A stretch of DNA of 64,000 bases from Flavobacterium psychrophilum (GCA_945874225.1 CAMCFT010000016.1:1-64000), one strand, 5' to 3'; shown: positions 9,801 to 19,252, numbered from the stretch's first letter. Made by a program: numbers and translations. The notes: a model not told the origin generated them from the letters alone.

Positions 9801-10725
9801 TTACTCCTGAATCAATAGTAATATCTTTATTTACTGTAGTAATACCAGCTAAAGTTTTCGTTCCAGAACCTGAAAGGGTAAGATCATTGTAGGCAGTTGA
9901 TCTAATTGTTTGTGCTGTTCCTGTATAGTTTACAGTTGTTCCTGTTCCATTTAGTACAATTGTAGAAGTCCCTTTAGCAGTTGCATTAAATGGAGAAACA
10001 TTACTAAGCAATAAAACTCCTGTTTTATCACCTGTTGAATTTGTAAAAGTTGACGTATTAACACCATCTTCATTTGTAGTAGTTATTACTCCTCCAATAT
10101 TCAATGTTCCACTTGCAAAATTAAATGCGGAATTAATCCTTCTTGCAGTTGAAGTTCCAATAAAACTCGAAACAGTAAGATTTCCTGTGATATTTAAATT
10201 TGTAATAGTAGAGGTCAACGTTGTGGTACGGGTTGCGTTAGTAGTTGTTTGAAAGTTAGTACCAACTAATAAAGATGCACAAGTTAATGTACCGCCTCCT
10301 GAAATTGCACAAGCCGTATTAAAACCTGTTGTAGTATTACAAGAATTTAAAGTAACACCATTTGTAACTGTCAAAGTAAAAGTTGAATTTACAGTAAGTG
10401 CAGAAACGGCTGTGGCACTTGCTGAAACAAAGGTAATTGAAGAACAAACTGCATTAGCAGTTACTGTCACAGTCAAACCTCTTTCAATAACAACAGAATC
10501 AGCGCTTCCAGGAAATACACCTACTCCAACTGCACCTCCACCAGATGTGAGTGACCAAGTTGTATTAGAGTTCCAATTCCCTGTAGCTCTGGAATAATAA
10601 GTTGCTGCATTTGCAAGATTCCCAAACAGACAAACAAACAAAACCATCAACAACAAACGAATTGTCATTGATGGCTTTAGTGATACTGCAGAATTTCTTT
10701 CTGAATTTAAGTAGGATTTCTTCAT
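6808..10725 (-). CDS. Very large T9SS-exported cell-surface protein (adhesin-like)
   Basis: This 1305-residue secreted protein has a signal peptide near residues 20-41 (LLLMVLFVCLFGNLANAA). A Met at residue 20 is an alternative start. The first ~500 residues are Thr/Ser/Asn/Gly-rich and beta-strand-like, with recurring units such as TVNYTGTxQxI...LTLSGSGxKT, typical of repetitive adhesins. An Ig-like segment with Cys pairs follows (TTQPVAKTICENT...). A long C-terminal half is shared with the gene upstream, and the end (TLYNITGQKIS...SSGIYIVKVN...KKIIVN) is a type A T9SS sorting domain. The biological ligand is unknown. Adhesion, gliding or biofilm roles are inference from the family. Confidence 0.85.
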   Translation of the reverse strand: MKKSYLNSERNSAVSLKPSMTIRLLLMVLFVCLFGNLANAATYYSRATGNWNSNTTWSLTSGGGAVGVGVFPGSADSVVIERGLTVTVTANAVCSSITFVSASATAVSALTVNSTFTLTVTNGVTLNSCNTTTGFNTACAISGGGTLTCASLLVGTNFQTTTNATRTTTLTSTITNLNITGNLTVSSFIGTSTARRINSAFNFASGTLNIGGVITTTNEDGVNTSTFTNSTGDKTGVLLLSNVSPFNATAKGTSTIVLNGTGTTVNYTGTAQTIRSTAYNDLTLSGSGTKTLAGITTVNKDITIDSGVTLDITTFDLDVSGNIILNGTCESSTVNQSSKGKVAWNPTLSGGTLYGDNGTFSNIDQLETNGNITIDSNATITFNNASIDGQGKSITNNGIVNVTGTESFVIDDALTWNNIGTLNYGLSTTPNILTLNASASGNTVNYTGTNQVIKETTYDNLTLSGSGIKTFGAATTINNTLSIATDVVANLGAFSHTASVLILGVEDVSGFWGSSSSPADNPDDIFFAATTGTVNSSCSAPTITTQPVAKTICENTVESFSITSSGASFQWQYLKNGTWTNTNSLVGFSGHTTATLSTTTVISYSYNGYSVRCIVRSSGGCRTNSNAALLTVKAKPATPSATIIHPDCKTETGSVVLTDLQAYGTLNQTGYATASPAYEENTTTITGLDPGTYYFSVTSASGCTSSTVEVIINQKPLLPTTWTTAGGWDNGIPDRTKAIVFADSYSLDNNIVGCSCQVNDGKFVTIAANRTLTLTYELNVIGNGTLSFLDGASLVQINNVATNNNTGDIQYYRSTYSRKTDYNYLSSPVSPSLGDLGPQILGEIATDLSNGTFYSYKPSDTGGDWDPESAETIMDACKGYIATRSSEIPQSNATIPQLELQFSGIPNNGHYEIADIIENSSYLLGNPYPSALDADTFLNSNAGVLNGTLYFWTHNTAMKDRALILTNSAGSGAYAYTSDDYATYNATGGVAANNIDLLAETGSAPSGNGIGTNNNQPPTGKIASGQGFFASSQLTIPANSKIIFDNTMRVGVNGITGNNSQFFKTKKPNGKTAKAIEKSRVWLNLTNTEGAFKQTLLGYLTDATNEYEDRFDGESFDGNEFVDFYSLNQDMNLTIQGRALPFDENDEVPLGYRTTINGDFTINIAQVDGSLTNQAVFIEDKLTNTVTDLKSGNYTFNTAAGTFNERFVLKYTNKTLSLDATEKEDGILVLYSNNYKTLIIHNNVMDSTVNTVTLYNITGQKISNWDVKDSEQTTIQIPIKSISSGIYIVKVNTTIGESSKKIIVN

Positions 10726-11295
10726 AAGATATGTATTTCTTTTTTTGCTTGAATAAAAAAAGGGGGCATATCCTTATTCAAAATCTAATATTTTAATTTA
10801 AGTCGGTCAGGACCTATTATATGTTTATTTTTTAATCTGAATGGTACCGAAATCTTTTTCTAATATCAAACTCAAATTACAGTCGCGAAAATAGCTGTAA
10901 TTAAAAAAGTAGAAAAAAAAATTCGTTTAAACGCCTATAAACTCGTCATATAACACATTTTTAAACTTCAAAAAGGCTCTTACTAAAGCAAGAGGAGATA
11001 TCATTAGCAAAAAAGGCGTTTATTCCAAGAAAATCCTTGCGGTCTTTCAAAAAAACAAGAGGTTCTCGGTCTGTAAATTTCGATACCAATTCTTTTATAA
11101 TTATGCACTCGGGTGATGACAATATTTATTAAAAAATAATAGTTTTAATTCAACAAACCATTCTTAATTCCCGAATAACAAATGTAAAAAATAAATCCGA
11201 TAAAACGACATATTTATACGATTAAATACACTATTTGTAATTTATATAAGAATTTTAATATAAAATTTGTAGTTGTTTCAAAGTGTAAATCCAAG
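10726..11295. other. Gene-free spacer between the two surface-protein genes
   Basis: About 570 AT-rich bases lie upstream of the 1305-residue protein. I see no open frame of interest, no tRNA and no perfect TAnnTTTG box on the minus strand. A long untranslated leader or a diverged promoter may be present. Confidence 0.5.
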
Positions 11296-11337
11296 AAAAG
11301 CCTCCGCTTAATTAGTTAAAATTAGGTGGAGGCTTTT
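11296..11337 (-). terminator. Terminator of the 1373-residue surface protein gene
   Basis: The stem aaaagcctcc (11296-11305) pairs with ggaggctttt (11328-11337) around a ~22-base loop. A T-rich tail follows when it is read on the minus strand. Confidence 0.75.
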
Positions 11338-11363
11338 ATTAAAAAGATTGTTTTCCGTTGGTA

Positions 11364-14300
11364 TTAGAAAATGATTTTATCGGTAACCGTTTTCCCGTTT
11401 TGCAACACCGTTTTTACAATCAAAGCTTGATGACTTGAAACTAGATTAGCTATTGACAATTCGTTGCTATTCACTTTGTCTTTTTGATAGATTTGTCTTC
11501 CTAACAAATCATAAATCGTAACCTTGTCAATTATTTCGGAAAAGGAGTAGATTTTTATTTGTTTGTTTTTGTTTGATACCAAAACCGTTTTTTTCAACGA
11601 ATCGAAGTTTGAGATACCCAATGTTTTAGAGATACTGTTGTCTATGTAACGCAACACGAATCGATCATTAAAAGTTCCAGCTGCCGTGTTAAAAGTATAG
11701 TTCCCACTTTTTAAATCAAAAACAGTATTAGTTAACTTGTCTTCAATATACACTGCTTGATTGGTTAGCAAACCATCAACCTGATCAATGTTTATAGTGA
11801 AATCACCATTGATTGTTGTTCTAAACCCTAGTGGCACTTCGTCATTTTCATCAAACGGCAAAACACGACCTTGAATTACTAGATTCTTGTCTTGGTTCAC
11901 ACTGTAAAAATCAACAAATTCATTTCCGTCAAAACTTTTACCATCAAAACGACTGTCATACTCATTAGTAGCATCAGTTATGTAACCTACTAAAATTTGT
12001 TTGAAAGCACCTTGTGTATTGGTTAGATTTAACCAAACACGGTTTTTTTGGATTGTATTCTTATTTATTGTTTTAGGGCTTCTGGTTTTGAAAAACTGAG
12101 AATTATTACCTGTTATACCATTAACACCTACTCGCATAGTGTTAGTAAAGTTAACAGTTCCTGTATTTATAGCTGTTGCGAAAAATCCTTGTCCAGAGGC
12201 AATTTTTCCTGATGGCGGCGTGCTTCCACTTGTTGAGCCTGTTCCTAATCCTACACTAACACCCCCAACTGAATTGTAGGCTGCGTAATCAGCCCCAGAG
12301 TAGGCATAAACTCCAGTCCCTGGTTCAGCCACACCGATACCAATTTGAGTTTTATGTGTCCAAAAATAAATAGTCCCTTCTAAAAAACCTGTGTTATAAT
12401 CCAAAAAAGTTTCAGCATCCAAAGCAGATGGATATGGATTTCCTAATAAATATGAAACTCCAAAATTGGGATCCGTTGAAAGCAAATTTAAAGGATTAGT
12501 GAATGTTACAGGCACCTGGATATCCCCGTTATTTGGTACACCAAAAAAAGGTTTTGTTGATGGAGGAGGAAATGGTCCCGACATCGGTTGAGCGCCATTT
12601 ATAATATATCCTTTACCTGCAGCCATTACTGTTGCAGCTGATTCAGGTTGCCAATCTTCTACTCCAGATATAACACCGTATGAATAAAACAACCCTGTTG
12701 TATTGTTAGGATAAATACCTCCTAATGTAAAACCAGAAACCGGGGAAGACCAATAGGTATAGTCAGTAGGGCGAATACTAGAACTAATTTTTCTCTCATA
12801 TTCTATTTTACCCGTATTTGTAACATTATTAATTTGTACTAAACTAGATTTGTCTTTAAATAAAATATTTCCAGTAAGTGAAACATCTAATCCATTAGTT
12901 AACGTTAAAGTATGCATTGAATTAATATCAACATACACCCCTGCATTAACTTGACAGGAACAAGCAGACAAGTTGGTGCCTACCAAATTTATAGCTGAAT
13001 TATAATCTCCAGCAAATTCAATGTTTTCTGTAATAATTGGCTCAGTTATATTTGACCATGCTAAGCCATCCCATATATTAGTAGCGCTTTTTATGGGTAC
13101 AATTGTAGTAGGAGAAATACACCCACCAGGGCTTTTTATGATTACATCGTAGCTACCAAAAGCTAACAATGATTTAGTATTACTTGCTTGAAAAGTTGCG
13201 CCATCATCAAAACTATAAGTTTCACCAGCATTTTGAACTGCAACAGTTATTGTCCCTGTTGCTAATGTACAAGTAGGTTGGATTGGTATACCTACTGACG
13301 GAGCTGTTGGCATTGGATAAACAGTTAAAACTCCATTTACGTTAGTGGTTCCATCCCAAAAACCACCTGCATTTAATACATAACCACCATATCGCCAATT
13401 ACAAAAGCCTGAACGATAACGAAATGTATAATAATAAGTTCCACTTGAAGGCGGACTGAATATGTATTGATACTCATCATTTTGAGTGCCACCGCCCAAG
13501 CCATTAAAACTAGCCGCAGTCCAATTAGTCCAAGTGTTTGGATTTGAATTTGAAGTAGAATAACCAAACTCTACTGTAATGCCAGCACCTTGCGAATTAT
13601 ATCCTTCAGTTACTCCAGCTTGATGCACCTGCCCAAAAGCGGTTAGAGAACCTCCTTCACAAATATTGCCTGATGGGGGAAATTGTAAATTAGCCCAATC
13701 CACAGGATTAGTAACCGTAACTGTTACTGTTCCAGAAGTAACCACTGAACAAACGCCACTTTGAACTTCTGCTCTAAATTGTGTTGTAGCTGATAATGCA
13801 CCTGAAGTATAAGTTGTTGCAGTATTTGCAATGTCTGTCCAAGTCGAAAAAGGGCTTACCGATGATTGCCATTTAGTAATTGTACCTGTTTGTCCTGACA
13901 AAGTCAACAAACCACTAGTGCTCCCTGAGCATATTGTTGTTCCACCTGAAATCATTCCTCCAACACTTGCTGGATTTACAGTCAACACACCATTTATACT
14001 AGTACTTCCATTCCAAAAACCACCTGTGCCACCATATTGCCAATTGCAAGTTCCAGAACGATAACGGAAAGTATAATAATAAGTTCCGCTTGATGGTGGA
14101 GCGAATGTGTACTGATATTCGTCATTATTATTGTCGCCGTTTGAGCCATTAAAACTAGCTCCAAACCAATTAGTCCAAGTGTTTGGATCTGTATTTGAAG
14201 TTGCGTAACCAAACTCTACTGTAATACCAGCACCTTGCAAACCAACACCTGGAGTAACTCCCGCCTTCCAAACTTGACCATAAGCGATTATAGATCCTCC

Positions 14301-15485
14301 TTCACAAATATTGGCTGATGAAGGAAATTGTAAATTAGCCCAATCCACTGCATTAGAAACCGTAACCGTTACTGCATTAGATGTTACTTCTGGAGTACAA
14401 GTACCGCTAACTACTACATCATAACTACCTGCATCAGATGCTGTTGGATTTGTTAAAGTTAGCGCTGCCGTTCCTTGTCCACTAATTGCTCCTCCATTGG
14501 CTACTGCTACACCACCTTTTCTCCAAGAATAAGTTAATCCTGTTCCAGTGGCAATTACGGTTATTGTTTGAGTTCCACTTCCGGAGCAGGTTGTTGAAGG
14601 AACTATTGGTTGAGTTGTGATTGCTGGTTTAGAATTCACTATTACATAAATTGTTTCAGTATTAGAATACGGATTACCATTATAAGTTGTACTACAAGTT
14701 AAAGTAGCCGTATAAGTGCCAGAAACGGCATTACTAACGGTTGGGTTTCGTGTAGTTGTTGTTGTAATACCTCCGCTAGGGTTAGTTATTGACCAACTAT
14801 ATGCAATTGTTGCCCCTTGAACTCCTGTGTAATTACCAAAGAGATTAATTGTATCACCAACACAAGGTATATTTGAAGAAGCAATAGCGTTTAGTGTCCC
14901 TCCTCCGTTCATAACCTCAATAAATGTTAGCCCAGTAGTGCCTCCTCCATTACAATATGCATAGACGTTTGTACCTATATAAATATCTTGATTATGATTA
15001 CAATCCCCAATAAGTCCGAAATAATCCGGATCAGGAGTAGTATCTGTGGTTACTTGAAGTGTTGCATTTGTTGGTAATTTTAAGTTCACTTTATCTATAA
15101 ATTTAATAGTACCCAGCAACGGAGTAACTATTATTGTTTGAGTGTTAAAGACAAAATTTGTACCTATACTTCCGGTGCCAATTCCAGTTAAAACCAACGA
15201 GCCGTTAATTGTAAGGGTTCCCATTGTTTGGGTAGTTATGCCAGGAACCCCCATCGTTATAAAATCCCCTACCTGAATCAAAATAGCATAAGTTCCTGCT
15301 ATTTGTCCAGGATAATTTGTAGCAGGCACCCAACTTGAACCATTATAATATTCCCAACTGCTAGAGTTATCCCAGGTTCCTGTTGTATTTACATTGGAGC
15401 GATAATCTCCAACTGTCTGTCCAAAAACCACAGTTTGAACCAAAATTAAAAAAACAATAAGAAGTAATTTTTTAATAATAATCAT
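11364..15485 (-). CDS. Very large secreted surface protein with internal duplication and type C T9SS signal
   Basis: This 1373-residue protein has a signal peptide (LLLIVFLILVQTVVFGQ). Ig/PKD-like segments occur around residues 200-370. Two ~150-residue copies follow, each starting VDWANLQFP..NICEGGS and containing GAGITVEFGY, NTWTNW, SSGTYYYTFRYRSG and CNW. A lectin or carbohydrate-binding-like fold is conceivable but not shown. Residues from about 850 onward match the C-terminal half of the neighbouring 1305-residue protein (GNPYPSALDA, KIASGQGFFA, MRVGVNGITGNNSQFFKT, PLGFRTTINGDFTI). The final ~75 residues (KVTIYDLLGRQIYQKD...NLVSSHQALIVK...KIIF) fit the T9SS type C signal. Confidence 0.87.
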   Translation of the reverse strand: MIIIKKLLLIVFLILVQTVVFGQTVGDYRSNVNTTGTWDNSSSWEYYNGSSWVPATNYPGQIAGTYAILIQVGDFITMGVPGITTQTMGTLTINGSLVLTGIGTGSIGTNFVFNTQTIIVTPLLGTIKFIDKVNLKLPTNATLQVTTDTTPDPDYFGLIGDCNHNQDIYIGTNVYAYCNGGGTTGLTFIEVMNGGGTLNAIASSNIPCVGDTINLFGNYTGVQGATIAYSWSITNPSGGITTTTTRNPTVSNAVSGTYTATLTCSTTYNGNPYSNTETIYVIVNSKPAITTQPIVPSTTCSGSGTQTITVIATGTGLTYSWRKGGVAVANGGAISGQGTAALTLTNPTASDAGSYDVVVSGTCTPEVTSNAVTVTVSNAVDWANLQFPSSANICEGGSIIAYGQVWKAGVTPGVGLQGAGITVEFGYATSNTDPNTWTNWFGASFNGSNGDNNNDEYQYTFAPPSSGTYYYTFRYRSGTCNWQYGGTGGFWNGSTSINGVLTVNPASVGGMISGGTTICSGSTSGLLTLSGQTGTITKWQSSVSPFSTWTDIANTATTYTSGALSATTQFRAEVQSGVCSVVTSGTVTVTVTNPVDWANLQFPPSGNICEGGSLTAFGQVHQAGVTEGYNSQGAGITVEFGYSTSNSNPNTWTNWTAASFNGLGGGTQNDEYQYIFSPPSSGTYYYTFRYRSGFCNWRYGGYVLNAGGFWDGTTNVNGVLTVYPMPTAPSVGIPIQPTCTLATGTITVAVQNAGETYSFDDGATFQASNTKSLLAFGSYDVIIKSPGGCISPTTIVPIKSATNIWDGLAWSNITEPIITENIEFAGDYNSAINLVGTNLSACSCQVNAGVYVDINSMHTLTLTNGLDVSLTGNILFKDKSSLVQINNVTNTGKIEYERKISSSIRPTDYTYWSSPVSGFTLGGIYPNNTTGLFYSYGVISGVEDWQPESAATVMAAGKGYIINGAQPMSGPFPPPSTKPFFGVPNNGDIQVPVTFTNPLNLLSTDPNFGVSYLLGNPYPSALDAETFLDYNTGFLEGTIYFWTHKTQIGIGVAEPGTGVYAYSGADYAAYNSVGGVSVGLGTGSTSGSTPPSGKIASGQGFFATAINTGTVNFTNTMRVGVNGITGNNSQFFKTRSPKTINKNTIQKNRVWLNLTNTQGAFKQILVGYITDATNEYDSRFDGKSFDGNEFVDFYSVNQDKNLVIQGRVLPFDENDEVPLGFRTTINGDFTINIDQVDGLLTNQAVYIEDKLTNTVFDLKSGNYTFNTAAGTFNDRFVLRYIDNSISKTLGISNFDSLKKTVLVSNKNKQIKIYSFSEIIDKVTIYDLLGRQIYQKDKVNSNELSIANLVSSHQALIVKTVLQNGKTVTDKIIF

Positions 15486-15645
15486 GTTTTATATTAATTT
15501 TAATAATTAAAAAACATAATATTAGAAAATGATAAATCGGGGGTAAAACAAATCTCGATAAACTTAGTAAGAATGTAAAATAAAATCGGTTAAATGCACT
15601 AAAATCAGTTATCCTGCTATTTTAAACTGATTATAAATAACGGGG

Positions 15646-15676
15646 TTTGAAAGTTCAATTAAAAAAGCGAAATTTG
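15646..15676 (+). promoter_or_regulatory. Candidate recX promoter
   Basis: TTTG (15646-15649) is separated by 19 bases from GAAATTTG (15669-15676), one base away from TAnnTTTG. The start codon is 43 bases downstream. Confidence 0.5.
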
Positions 15677-15718
15677 AATCAATAATAGTTTCATTATTTC
15701 AAATAATAGTCCCAAAAA

Positions 15719-16198
15719 ATGAAAGACGTTTTCTCCATAAAAGAAGCCATCCAAAAGATAGAATATTTTTGCTCCTATCAAGAGCGATGTCACGAAGAAG
15801 TAGTGTCTAAGTTACGCAGTATGAAAATGTATTCAGAAGAAATCGACCAAATAATGGTGCATCTTATTGCTTCTAATTTTCTTAGCGAAGAGCGTTTTGC
15901 CTGTAGTTTTGCCAGAGGAAAACACCGCATCAAACATTGGGGAAAAATCAGGATTATTAACGAGTTGAAATACAAAAACATCTCTCAAACACTAATCAAT
16001 ACTGCTCTCAAGGAAATCACTCCTGAGGAATATGCGATGACATTTCACGCATTAACGGAACGGCATTGGGAATCCATCAGAGAAACAAACGCCTTAAAAA
16101 AGCGTAAAAAGTTTTGTGATTATATGCTTCGGCGAGGTTTTGAAAGCAATTTGGTATATGACAAAGTAAAAGAACTAGAAAAGCTGACACACGGATGA
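15719..16198 (+). CDS. recX: RecX family recombination regulator
   Basis: RecX proteins bind and usually inhibit RecA filaments. The 159-residue sequence is entirely helical in character, with the family's repeated three-helix layout: CSYQERCHEEVVSKLRSM, then the diagnostic NFLSEERFACSFARGKHRIKHWGKIRIINELK, then a third repeat near YMLRRGFESNLVYDKVKEL. The length is typical. It is transcribed alone from a probable promoter at 15646-15676 and converges with the AONS-like gene. No recA is present in the window. Confidence 0.9.
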   Translation: MKDVFSIKEAIQKIEYFCSYQERCHEEVVSKLRSMKMYSEEIDQIMVHLIASNFLSEERFACSFARGKHRIKHWGKIRIINELKYKNISQTLINTALKEITPEEYAMTFHALTERHWESIRETNALKKRKKFCDYMLRRGFESNLVYDKVKELEKLTHG

Positions 16199-16262
16199 AA
16201 ACAATAGCAGGCTGCTAAAAACAGCGTTTTATTCGGATGGGAATTCCTTAAATTCGATGAGG

Positions 16263-17324
16263 CTAAAAAACTAAGCCAACCAACAATCTCAATAGCTCCG
16301 AGATTTCGTCATTTGAATTAAAACTATGCAGGCAGAATCGCAAGCGCTCCTGGCCTTCGGGAACTGTTGGTGATAAAATGGCTTTGACATCAAATCCCTT
16401 GTCCTGAAGTTGGCTGGCTAAGGATTTTAGGTTTTGATTCCCTGGAATTATAGCGCTTTGAATAGCTGATTTGCTTTGGACAAACATAGGCTTCAATCCC
16501 AAAAGGTACTTTTGTTGATTGAAATGAATGATGTTTTCTCGAAGCCCTTCGATAGTTAGCTTTTCTGATTCCAAATGCTGGTACCCCACTAGAATCCTCG
16601 CTTCCAAATCTTCCAAATGTGCTGTGTCTCCCATAAACCTTAGGCCAAAATTGGTGAGAGAATCTTTCAATTCCTGACTTCCTATAACCGCTGCGCCCTG
16701 ACACCCCAATCCTTCGTTGAAAGTCAATATTCGGGCAAAAACTTGGTCTTGCAAACCCAACAACTGAACCAATCCTTCGCCTTTCGCGCCAAAAACACCT
16801 AGCGCATGCGATTCGTCAATTACCAGATGACACTTGTGTTTTCCGGAAAGTTGTATCAGTTCTTCGAGATTTGGGGTGTCGCCATCCATAGAAAAAACAC
16901 TTTCGGTGACAATGTAAATGGCTGTTGGATCTTGGCTTTTAGGCCGCAGGTTTTGAATTAATTTTTCTAAATCTTCGAAATCGTTGTGCTGGAATTTATA
17001 AGATTTGGCATCAGAGTGCTGAATTCCGTCTCGAATAGAGATGTGACACAACTCATCATACAAAACCAAATCCCCTTTTTGTGGAACGGAACTAAAAAAA
17101 CAAAGATTCGCATCATAAGCAGAATTGAAAATCAAGGCGCTTTCTGTTTGATGAAATTTGGCTATATGATTTTCGAGTATAAATCTAGAATCTATTGAGT
17201 TAGTCTTAATACTATTAATTTCAACTAAATACCGATGCGTTTTATCTAAAAGCACATTGTTTTTCGAAAACCCAAGATAGTCATTGGATGCAAAATCAAT
17301 TAAATCTTTTGGAGAATCTTTCAT
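16263..17324 (-). CDS. AONS/KBL-type aminotransferase-fold protein lacking the PLP lysine
   Basis: The sequence is clearly homologous to 8-amino-7-oxononanoate synthase (BioF), the PLP enzyme joining pimeloyl thioester and alanine in biotin synthesis. Conserved parts are FASNDYLGF, FHQTESALIFNSAYDAN, SVPQKGDLVLYDELCHISIRDGI, ESVFSMDGDTPNLEEL and IDESHALGVFGAKGEG (Asp170, His173). The Schiff-base lysine motif, normally TFGKALG, reads TFNEGLG (Glu204). The upstream glycine-rich GSRL.SGN segment is replaced by NSIDSRFILEN and is shorter. The usual FIYTTALPP segment reads FMGDTAHLE. The frame is intact at 353 residues. It is probably not an active PLP enzyme as encoded. A diverged paralogue or decaying gene is likely, and no other biotin genes are nearby. 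Confidence 0.8.
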   Translation of the reverse strand: MKDSPKDLIDFASNDYLGFSKNNVLLDKTHRYLVEINSIKTNSIDSRFILENHIAKFHQTESALIFNSAYDANLCFFSSVPQKGDLVLYDELCHISIRDGIQHSDAKSYKFQHNDFEDLEKLIQNLRPKSQDPTAIYIVTESVFSMDGDTPNLEELIQLSGKHKCHLVIDESHALGVFGAKGEGLVQLLGLQDQVFARILTFNEGLGCQGAAVIGSQELKDSLTNFGLRFMGDTAHLEDLEARILVGYQHLESEKLTIEGLRENIIHFNQQKYLLGLKPMFVQSKSAIQSAIIPGNQNLKSLASQLQDKGFDVKAILSPTVPEGQERLRFCLHSFNSNDEISELLRLLVGLVF

Positions 17325-17335
17325 ATGCCAAAAAT

Positions 17336-17366
17336 AAAAAAAGTCCCACTATAATGAGGGACTTTA
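17336..17366 (-). terminator. Terminator of the TonB receptor gene
   Basis: The stem aaagtccc / gggacttt (17340-17347, 17358-17365) is followed on the minus strand by a long T-rich run. Confidence 0.8.
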
Positions 17367-17384
17367 GAATTAAATTGTGATTGT

Positions 17385-19205
17385 CTATCTGAAATTATAT
17401 TGTACTCCAAACAACAAATTGCCTTTTGGCATTGGAACCAAATTGGTCTCCGTATATTCAGTATTGAAAATATTGTTAGCAAATAAAGAAAACTCAAAAT
17501 CCTTTAAACGATAAGAAGCACCCAAATCTAAAACTGAATAGGAATCTCCGGTAGTTCTTTCGGAATAACGATAGGATATCGTATTAATAAAGTTTTTAAA
17601 GAATTGCATATTGTAAGTTCCCACTAACTGATGCTTCATTGAATTCAAAGTATACTGAGAGAAGTTATAGGCACTTTGTTTGATGTCGTCCTCTATAAAG
17701 GAATAACCCAACAGGACCTTCTGGTTGAATGAGTTACTAGTAAAACTATAAAAAAGTTGTGTTTCGAAGCCTTTAGTCGTAACATCCTGAATATTTTGAG
17801 CTTGCCAAGGATCTGTATTCTGTATTTTTACATAATCAATCAACCGATTGGAATTTCTATTAAAAACTGCCACTGCAGCATTAAAACGAGCTGTATTCCA
17901 TTTCAATCCTAATTCTTGTGAAAAAGCTTTTTCAGGTTCTAAATTAAGATTGCCTATTGTAGTTGGTGATTTGTAATTTAAATCGGTAAACGTTGGGATT
18001 CTGTAAGTATAACCCACATTTCCATAAACCCGAAGATTATCAAGCAATTGATAACCAATATCAATCCCCGGGAAAGCAAAAAATTTGAAATCAGAAAAAT
18101 AAGTTACTGCTACTCCCGGTGTAATATCGAACTTCTTATCAAACAATTCCAGACGATGCTCCAGAAACAACGTACTTACGAAGCGACTATTATCACCAAG
18201 ATTGTTACTGGAAAGATACACTTTGGCGGTTTCCAACCCAAATCCTGTAACACCAATATTTGAGGTATACGAACCGTTTAATTCTGCTGCAATTTTGTTT
18301 GAAATGTGCAAATTTCTGTAAATAGAGGGATTGTTTCTGATATAAATATATTCATCTTGATTGCGTCTCCAATATACCTTTGGCTTCCAGGTAAAATTGC
18401 CCTTTTTAATCACTGTAGAAAAACCAACTAAACTCGCCTGTGTTTCCTCATATTGATTAATTGCTGCTGGAGAGGCATAAAAACCGTTTGCTCCGAAATT
18501 ACGTTCTGAAAGAGAAACCAACATCGCTATGGGTAATTTATTCTTATTGAAAGTGCTCTTTAATATAAAATTTTGATTGTCAAAATCAGTGTTATAGCGA
18601 TACCCTTCCGATGTGTTTTTTGAATAATGTACAATATGGCTGCTGTCGTCCAAATTAATTCCTGCGGTAACGGCAGCATTAATTTGACCATAAGAACCGC
18701 CTTGAATACGCAAGGAAACATCTGTATCAGATAAATCTTTAGTGATTATATTTACAGCACCATTGAAAGCATTTTGCCCAAATATTCGAGCTGCTGGTCC
18801 TTTTATAATTTCGATTCTCTTAATAACTTCAATAGGCAAAGCTAAATTCATCGTGTGATGTCCCGTTTGGGCATCATCCACCTTAATCCCATCTATTAGG
18901 AGTAGTGTTTGATCAAAACTTCCGCCTCGTATATATAAATCAGCCTGAGTACCATTTGTCCCGCGACGTCTTATATCTATACCTGCGAGTTGCTGTAAAG
19001 CATCGGCAACGTTTGAAACTCCCGATTTATTTAAATCATCGGCCGTAATCAACTGAATGGTTCTGGAATTTTTTTTGAAGGGCAAATCAATCCTCGTGGA
19101 TGAAATAATAACCTCTTGTAAGGAATCTATCTTTTGTGGGTTTTCCTGCGCGTTTACTATCAAAGAACAGATAAAAAAGAAGGCTAAAAAGTATTTGTCT
19201 TTCAT
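17385..19205 (-). CDS. TonB-dependent outer-membrane receptor (BtuB/FepA-like)
   Basis: The protein has a signal peptide (residues 1-19, ending IVNAQ). A plug domain spans about residues 27-160, with the sequence DSLQEVIISSTR, ITADDLNKSGVSNVADALQQLAGIDIRRRG and IEIIKGPAARIFGQNAFNGAVNIITK. A 22-strand-type barrel ends in an aromatic residue (VQYNFR). The 606-residue length is close to BtuB-class vitamin B12 or small-siderophore receptors, and it lacks the N-terminal carboxypeptidase-like domain of the larger receptor at 22944. It is divergent from a MocR-type regulator 76 bases away, which suggests the regulator controls it and that the cargo is an amine or cofactor-like nutrient (inference). 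Confidence 0.9.
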   Translation of the reverse strand: MKDKYFLAFFFICSLIVNAQENPQKIDSLQEVIISSTRIDLPFKKNSRTIQLITADDLNKSGVSNVADALQQLAGIDIRRRGTNGTQADLYIRGGSFDQTLLLIDGIKVDDAQTGHHTMNLALPIEVIKRIEIIKGPAARIFGQNAFNGAVNIITKDLSDTDVSLRIQGGSYGQINAAVTAGINLDDSSHIVHYSKNTSEGYRYNTDFDNQNFILKSTFNKNKLPIAMLVSLSERNFGANGFYASPAAINQYEETQASLVGFSTVIKKGNFTWKPKVYWRRNQDEYIYIRNNPSIYRNLHISNKIAAELNGSYTSNIGVTGFGLETAKVYLSSNNLGDNSRFVSTLFLEHRLELFDKKFDITPGVAVTYFSDFKFFAFPGIDIGYQLLDNLRVYGNVGYTYRIPTFTDLNYKSPTTIGNLNLEPEKAFSQELGLKWNTARFNAAVAVFNRNSNRLIDYVKIQNTDPWQAQNIQDVTTKGFETQLFYSFTSNSFNQKVLLGYSFIEDDIKQSAYNFSQYTLNSMKHQLVGTYNMQFFKNFINTISYRYSERTTGDSYSVLDLGASYRLKDFEFSLFANNIFNTEYTETNLVPMPKGNLLFGVQYNFR

Positions 19206-19252
19206 TTCTTAGGTATTGAATTATTTAAAAACGCTGTAAAAGTAGTAACTTT

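Noticed and set aside
16263..17324. AONS-like gene as a frameshifted pseudogene
   Set aside because: The frame is uninterrupted and ends normally. The differences are substitutions and a short in-frame deletion.
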